A stretch of 64,000 bases of DNA, taken from the NCBI GenBank assembly GCA_016901395.1, contig JAEAMQ010000089.1:1-64000 (forward strand), written 5' to 3'. Position numbers and translations under genes: made by a program. Shown piece by piece: positions 59,913-64,000 of the stretch (its first letter is position 1; the number at the start of each line of letters is the position of its first letter). The DNA is from Prevotella sp. (GTDB taxonomy: Bacteria; Bacteroidota; Bacteroidia; Bacteroidales; Bacteroidaceae). Under the pieces are notes generated by a model. It did not search any database. It was not told where the DNA came from and saw only the letters and a program-made list of their open reading frames with translations.

Positions 59913-62804
59913 ATGCAAATCCGAAAGGTATTGTTTCTCGCGTGGGCCTCATGCGCCGCTATGCCGCTATGCGCCCAGACGCTTATTCCCACGGATCTCA
60001 CGATGACGCAGTCGCTCAATGGTGTGTGGCAGATACGGATGGACCAGCAGTCGACGGCGGTCAACGTGCTGGTGCCCGGCAACTGGGACATGCAGGGACT
60101 GGGAACCCCCATCTATCCTGTGAACAGCAAGGACCCGGTGTTCACCGCCGAGCGTCCCGCCCGTGTGGGGGAATACCATCGTCAGTTCGCTGTGCCGGCC
60201 TCATGGAAGGGTCAGCAGGTGTTCATCGCCTTCGATGGAGCCGAGAATGGCTATACACTGACGGTCAACGGGCAGGAGATAGGCAGCTTCAGGAGTGCTT
60301 TTAACCGTTCGATGTTTGATATCACGCAGGCGGTCAACTTCTTAGGAAACAATGATTTGAAAGTGGTTGTGACGCAGAATCGGTCGAAGGGTTGGGAGTT
60401 TGATTCCAACGACGACTGGGTGTTTGGCGGACTGTCTCGTGACGTGACGCTCTGCGCTGTGCCGTCGGTGCATTTCGAGGATATCACCATCCAGACCCGT
60501 GTGGATCATGACAGGGCCACGGTGGATATCCTTTCCTCGCTCTCCAACGGGGTGCAGTATGGTGCATACCGTTATTCCGGTCGCATCCTCGATGCCGAAG
60601 GGAAGCCGGTGGCAGCATTTGCCGGCCAGACCGACAAGCGTCAGCGGGTGGAGCTTTCGGGCATCAAACCGTGGTCGGCGGAGTCACCTTATTTATATAC
60701 GCTGCAGCTGGAGTTGCAGCAGAAGGGCAAGACGGTGGAACGATATGAGACCCGTTTTGGTCTGCGTGAGGTGGAATGGAAAGACGGTGTGTTCCGCATC
60801 AACGGTCGTCCGGTGAAGATCAAGGGCGTGAACCACCACGATGAGTCGCCCGTCAACGGTCGTGCCATCAGTGAGGAAGAGATGCTCCGCGACCTCAGAA
60901 TGATGAAGGCGGCCAACATCAATGCCATCCGCGCCTCACATTATCCGCCCAATCCCCATTTCATGGACATGTGCGACTCGCTCGGGTTCTATGTCATCTG
61001 TGAGGTTCCGTTTGGTTTTGGCGAGAAACATCTGGGTAAAGCAGACTATCTGGAGGTGCTCAAGGAACGGGCATGGTACACCGTACAGCGTGACAAAAAT
61101 CGTCCGTCGGTGGTGATCTGGAGCATTGGCAATGAGAATCCGAATACCAAAAACGGGTTTGCCACGGCACGCTATGTGCATCAGTTGGATTCCACCCGTC
61201 CGTATGTTTTCCCTCAAACCCATAAGCCTTTCAATGATTTGCTGGAGACCATGCATGATTCCACCGAGATGTTTTCGGCCCATTATCCGCTTGCTTCGGA
61301 GTATAAGGGATGGTCGGCGAAAGCCCGTAGGCCCATCATGAACACCGAATATGCCCATGCGCTCGGCACCGACATGGGTCAGATGCAGGAACTTGTGGAA
61401 CTGTGGTATGCCGATCCGAAACTCGCCGGAGGCTGTGTGTGGGAGTGGGCCGACCAGGGTTTGCTCAAAAAAGACAAGCAGCTGGAAGACCGTTTTGCCC
61501 CGACGGAGTATGTCTGGCTCATGGATTCCACCTATTATGATATGCAGGGCATCCTCGGCACCGATGGCATTGTTTACCCTGACCGTACGCCACAGACCGA
61601 TTATTATCAGGTGCGCAAGGTGTATTCGCCCGTGAAAATCATCGGTATGCAACCAAAAGATGATAATTTCGAGGTGCGGGTGGTCAACCGTTATGACTTC
61701 ACGCCGTTGTCTACGGTGCGTGCCCACATCGACCTGATGGCCAATGCGCGCGTGCTGGGCACCACGGAGATACAGTTGGATGGTGCTCCCGGCGACACCA
61801 CCTCATTCATGGTGGCCCGTCCGCTCATGCAGCACGATGGCGAATTTTACTATTATCACATCATCCTGACCGACTCCACGGGTCGCCAGATAGCGGAGAA
61901 ATCGTTGAGAATCAACCGTCCCGAGACATCCGAAGGACTGCTGAACTATTGCAACAGCATCTCCAATCCCTCTGAAAAAATGAGTCGAAAGGACTTCGAG
62001 ACATTCTTCAGAGACCATTTTAGGGTGAGAATAGGAAAGAAAAACACCATTTGTCAGGTGGCCGATGTGGAAGGACCTGCGGGCAAAAGCCATCATCTGT
62101 GGTCTAAAAACCTGCTCGAAATCAGTGACATGAAGGTGAAACGACTGAAAGGAAACGGTTATCAGGTCCGTGGTGTGTTCCGTTGCGACTCCACGCATTG
62201 GGTCGACGGAACGATAGATTTCATCTTCCTGGCGAATGGAATGCTGTCTGTAGACTATGACCTCACGGCGCATGGCGACGGCGAGGCGGTGGAGACGGGA
62301 CTCACGATGAGGCTTTCTCAGCTCTCCGATGACATTGATTTCTCCTGGCTCGGACGTGGGCCCTTTGCCAATTATCCGGGTAAAGACGAGCTGAGTGAGT
62401 TCGGCATGTGGAAGCTCAACGGTCGCGACCTCTATTTCCCAGGCAACCGTTGTGAGACGGAGATTGCCGTTTTGAGCGATAAAATGCGGTCGGGGATGGC
62501 GCTCATACCTGATTCTGCGCGTAATATCTGTGTGGAACGCGACGAGAAAGGCAACATCCTGTTGAGTCAGAACACGCATGTCGCCGCGCCGTTCAACAAG
62601 GGCGTGTGGGCAAAAGGCACCGTGAAGACCGACGGATATCGCATGAAAGACGGTTTTACGCTGATGGCGGTGAAGGGGGATGACAGTCTGATTTGGGACG
62701 GAATACTTGGTAATCCTACGAGAAAGCCGGCTTCCAAAGACCTCTTTGATGACTTCAAGTCCGGACGGCCATTTGCCCCATACAGAGCCAGTTATGACCA
62801 ATAG
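59913..62804 (+). CDS. Glycoside hydrolase family 2 enzyme (beta-galactosidase-like)
   Basis: A 963-residue exported protein with signal peptide (ends MPLCAQ). The GH2 sugar-binding, immunoglobulin-like and TIM-barrel domains are seen: KIKGVNHHDESP, RASHYPP, the catalytic acid Glu408 in WSIGNENPN and the nucleophile Glu479 in IMNTEYAHA. The beta-sandwich C-terminal part resembles beta-galactosidase small-chain domains (GRGPFANYPG). Substrate may be a galactoside or another beta-linked sugar; neighbours suggest plant polysaccharide use. It is 48 nt upstream of an SGNH hydrolase on the same strand. Confidence 0.92.
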   Translation: MQIRKVLFLAWASCAAMPLCAQTLIPTDLTMTQSLNGVWQIRMDQQSTAVNVLVPGNWDMQGLGTPIYPVNSKDPVFTAERPARVGEYHRQFAVPASWKGQQVFIAFDGAENGYTLTVNGQEIGSFRSAFNRSMFDITQAVNFLGNNDLKVVVTQNRSKGWEFDSNDDWVFGGLSRDVTLCAVPSVHFEDITIQTRVDHDRATVDILSSLSNGVQYGAYRYSGRILDAEGKPVAAFAGQTDKRQRVELSGIKPWSAESPYLYTLQLELQQKGKTVERYETRFGLREVEWKDGVFRINGRPVKIKGVNHHDESPVNGRAISEEEMLRDLRMMKAANINAIRASHYPPNPHFMDMCDSLGFYVICEVPFGFGEKHLGKADYLEVLKERAWYTVQRDKNRPSVVIWSIGNENPNTKNGFATARYVHQLDSTRPYVFPQTHKPFNDLLETMHDSTEMFSAHYPLASEYKGWSAKARRPIMNTEYAHALGTDMGQMQELVELWYADPKLAGGCVWEWADQGLLKKDKQLEDRFAPTEYVWLMDSTYYDMQGILGTDGIVYPDRTPQTDYYQVRKVYSPVKIIGMQPKDDNFEVRVVNRYDFTPLSTVRAHIDLMANARVLGTTEIQLDGAPGDTTSFMVARPLMQHDGEFYYYHIILTDSTGRQIAEKSLRINRPETSEGLLNYCNSISNPSEKMSRKDFETFFRDHFRVRIGKKNTICQVADVEGPAGKSHHLWSKNLLEISDMKVKRLKGNGYQVRGVFRCDSTHWVDGTIDFIFLANGMLSVDYDLTAHGDGEAVETGLTMRLSQLSDDIDFSWLGRGPFANYPGKDELSEFGMWKLNGRDLYFPGNRCETEIAVLSDKMRSGMALIPDSARNICVERDEKGNILLSQNTHVAAPFNKGVWAKGTVKTDGYRMKDGFTLMAVKGDDSLIWDGILGNPTRKPASKDLFDDFKSGRPFAPYRASYDQ

Positions 62805-62852
62805 CAAGTGGATGGGACAATAATTTAAGAACAATTACGTTATTCATAAAAA

Positions 62853-63647
62853 ATGAAGCGATATTTTTCCCTTTTGATTTTCGCCTTACTGGTAGTGGGT
62901 GTGCATGCCCAACCGGACTACAATGTTGTCTTTGTGGGCAACAGCATCACCTATGGCGCATTGCATAAGAATCCTGCCCAGACCGCTCCGCCGGTCGTTT
63001 GTGCGCAGTGGTTGGCCCAACAGCCGGGAGTAGGAGAGTGTCATTTTGTGAACATGGGTAAGAGCGGACGCACCACTTTCAACTTTGTGCCGGCTAAAAC
63101 CGAACTCAAAAACTATTGGAATGAGCTGAAAAGCAAGACCGCCGACATGGTTGCCGCACATCCAAACGCGCAGTTGGTGTTCTCGTTTATGCTTGGAACC
63201 AATGATGCTGCGGAGCGTCCTGGCAACAGCAGAACGACCCCATACATGTACGAACACAACATGGAACTAATCATAGATTCCCTTCTTGCCATATACCCCA
63301 AGGCTCAATTTGTGATCCATCGTCCCATATTCTTCTCAGCTCCGTTTACCACTCGCAACGGCAGTCTGCAGAACAAGGAGAGCCAGAAGATGCTCACCGT
63401 CTATTTCCGACAGGTGAAAAAGATTGTGGCACACTTCGAAAGCCGATTCCCCGGACAAGTCCATGCGGGCGACAAAGATGCTTACGGCTATTTCAAGAAG
63501 CACTACACGACCGACCTCAACCACGAGAAGGGAGCGGCAGACTGTGACTTTTGGCTGCATCCGAACGAGTCTGGGTCACGCGTTCTGGCTCATTTTTGGG
63601 GCAAAGCCATCGTGAAAGCTTTGGGTATAAAGGACGCAAATAACTAA
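62853..63647 (+). CDS. Secreted SGNH/GDSL-family hydrolase (esterase-like)
   Basis: A 264-residue protein with signal peptide (ends GVHAQP). SGNH blocks: VFVGNSITYG (nucleophile Ser in GNSIT, about 31), GKSGRT (Gly), GTNDAAE (Asn) and a C-terminal DCDFWLHPNESG (Asp..His). Such enzymes often remove acetyl esters from plant polysaccharides, which fits a place between a GH2 and a probable GH115 enzyme. It is likely co-transcribed with them. Confidence 0.88.
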   Translation: MKRYFSLLIFALLVVGVHAQPDYNVVFVGNSITYGALHKNPAQTAPPVVCAQWLAQQPGVGECHFVNMGKSGRTTFNFVPAKTELKNYWNELKSKTADMVAAHPNAQLVFSFMLGTNDAAERPGNSRTTPYMYEHNMELIIDSLLAIYPKAQFVIHRPIFFSAPFTTRNGSLQNKESQKMLTVYFRQVKKIVAHFESRFPGQVHAGDKDAYGYFKKHYTTDLNHEKGAADCDFWLHPNESGSRVLAHFWGKAIVKALGIKDANN

Positions 63648-63694
63648 CATGTTATCATTATCAATAGGAAATTCAATCATCCAACACAATCAAT

Positions 63695-64000
63695 ATGATT
63701 TATAAGAAGATATTCTTTGCTGCGATGTTGGCCCTCCCGATGACCGGACAGGCCAAGGAAATAGAATGGTATTCAGGCGGACACGTCAGTTATTCTGTAC
63801 AGAAGAAGTATGGAACGGTCGTGGAAAAGGCCCTCGAAATGTTCGAATCGGATATGCAAGCCGTGACGGGCAAGTCCGTACACCAGAAGTCGGACGGTGA
63901 TATCGAGGTCTATCAACTGGATATGGTTAACAACAAAGAGTTGAAAGTGCTCGACAAATACCAAGTGCCTTATCAAAAATTCATCACCAAGCAGGATGCC
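63695..64000 (+). CDS. Probable GH115-family protein, 3' truncated by the window edge
   Basis: The first 102 codons of an exported protein with signal peptide (MIYKKIFFAAMLALPMTGQA). The following 80 residues include VVEKALEMFESDMQAVTGKS, which resembles the N-terminal domain of GH115 xylan alpha-glucuronidases, where an A..F..D...VTG pattern is common. The catalytic part lies outside the window, so the family call is tentative. It starts 47 nt after the SGNH hydrolase stop. Confidence 0.5.
   Translation, partial: MIYKKIFFAAMLALPMTGQAKEIEWYSGGHVSYSVQKKYGTVVEKALEMFESDMQAVTGKSVHQKSDGDIEVYQLDMVNNKELKVLDKYQVPYQKFITKQDA

Overview
This window looks like a chromosomal segment of a Prevotellaceae bacterium (order Bacteroidales). 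The evidence is convergent. There are many promoters of the Bacteroidetes type (TTG, about 20 nt, TAnnTTTG) instead of -35/-10 boxes. Parts of the type IX secretion system (T9SS) are present: PorQ, a PorE-like OmpA protein and a small protein resembling a T9SS sorting domain. Also typical are an ExbB/ExbD/ExbD/TonB set, a non-thioester alpha-2-macroglobulin, DUF1573, U32 and C11 proteins, and many signal-peptide lipoproteins. Genus and species cannot be fixed from the sequence alone.

Layout. 1-9 kb: SGNH hydrolase, ABC-F ATPase, M13 peptidase, MetA (with an acetyl-CoA type active site), a U32 RNA-modification-type protein and a zinc-ribbon membrane lipoprotein. 9-16.5 kb: a TonB-dependent receptor, a non-coding repeat (copy 1), DUF2461, endonuclease III and MetE. 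16.5-25 kb: HtpG, a lipoprotein, PepD, an OmpH/Skp chaperone, two identical tRNA-Arg genes, HU, a 29-residue bS22/mS38-like ribosomal protein and RNase G/E, then repeat copy 2. 25-35 kb: C11 peptidase, ValS, MazG, lipoprotein, RNase Z, a small sorting-domain-like protein, an L,D-transpeptidase and an ECF sigma factor operon. 35-46 kb, minus strand: IspH, DUF1573, a 1851-residue alpha-2-macroglobulin, then about 1 kb packed with repeats, then Cmk and PorQ. 46-54 kb: TonB, a polyprenyl synthetase, TatD, tRNA-Ser, an ExbB-ExbD-ExbD operon, an Lrp/AsnC regulator, FolA and RsmF. 54-64 kb: a second ECF sigma operon, the PorE-like protein, repeat copy 3, Mrp, and the start of a carbohydrate locus (GH2, SGNH hydrolase, probable GH115) running off the right edge.

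How the genes fit together. Most are housekeeping functions: methionine synthesis, isoprenoids, tRNA charging, RNA processing, nucleotide clean-up and folate. The rest is cell-envelope biology typical of Bacteroidetes: energised outer-membrane uptake (ExbB/D, TonB, receptor), T9SS parts, periplasmic chaperone, proteases and lipoproteins, and two envelope-type ECF sigma operons.

The most unusual content is non-coding. A repeat of about 388 bp occurs three times (11889, 24673, 58019), always in the same orientation. It carries a 63-bp array of three 22-nt palindromic units at a fixed distance from other conserved blocks. Separate inverted-repeat elements lie at 36660-36795, 43920-44015, 44072-44344 and 58455-58514. 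I see no CRISPR array, insertion sequence with transposase, prophage or rRNA operon.
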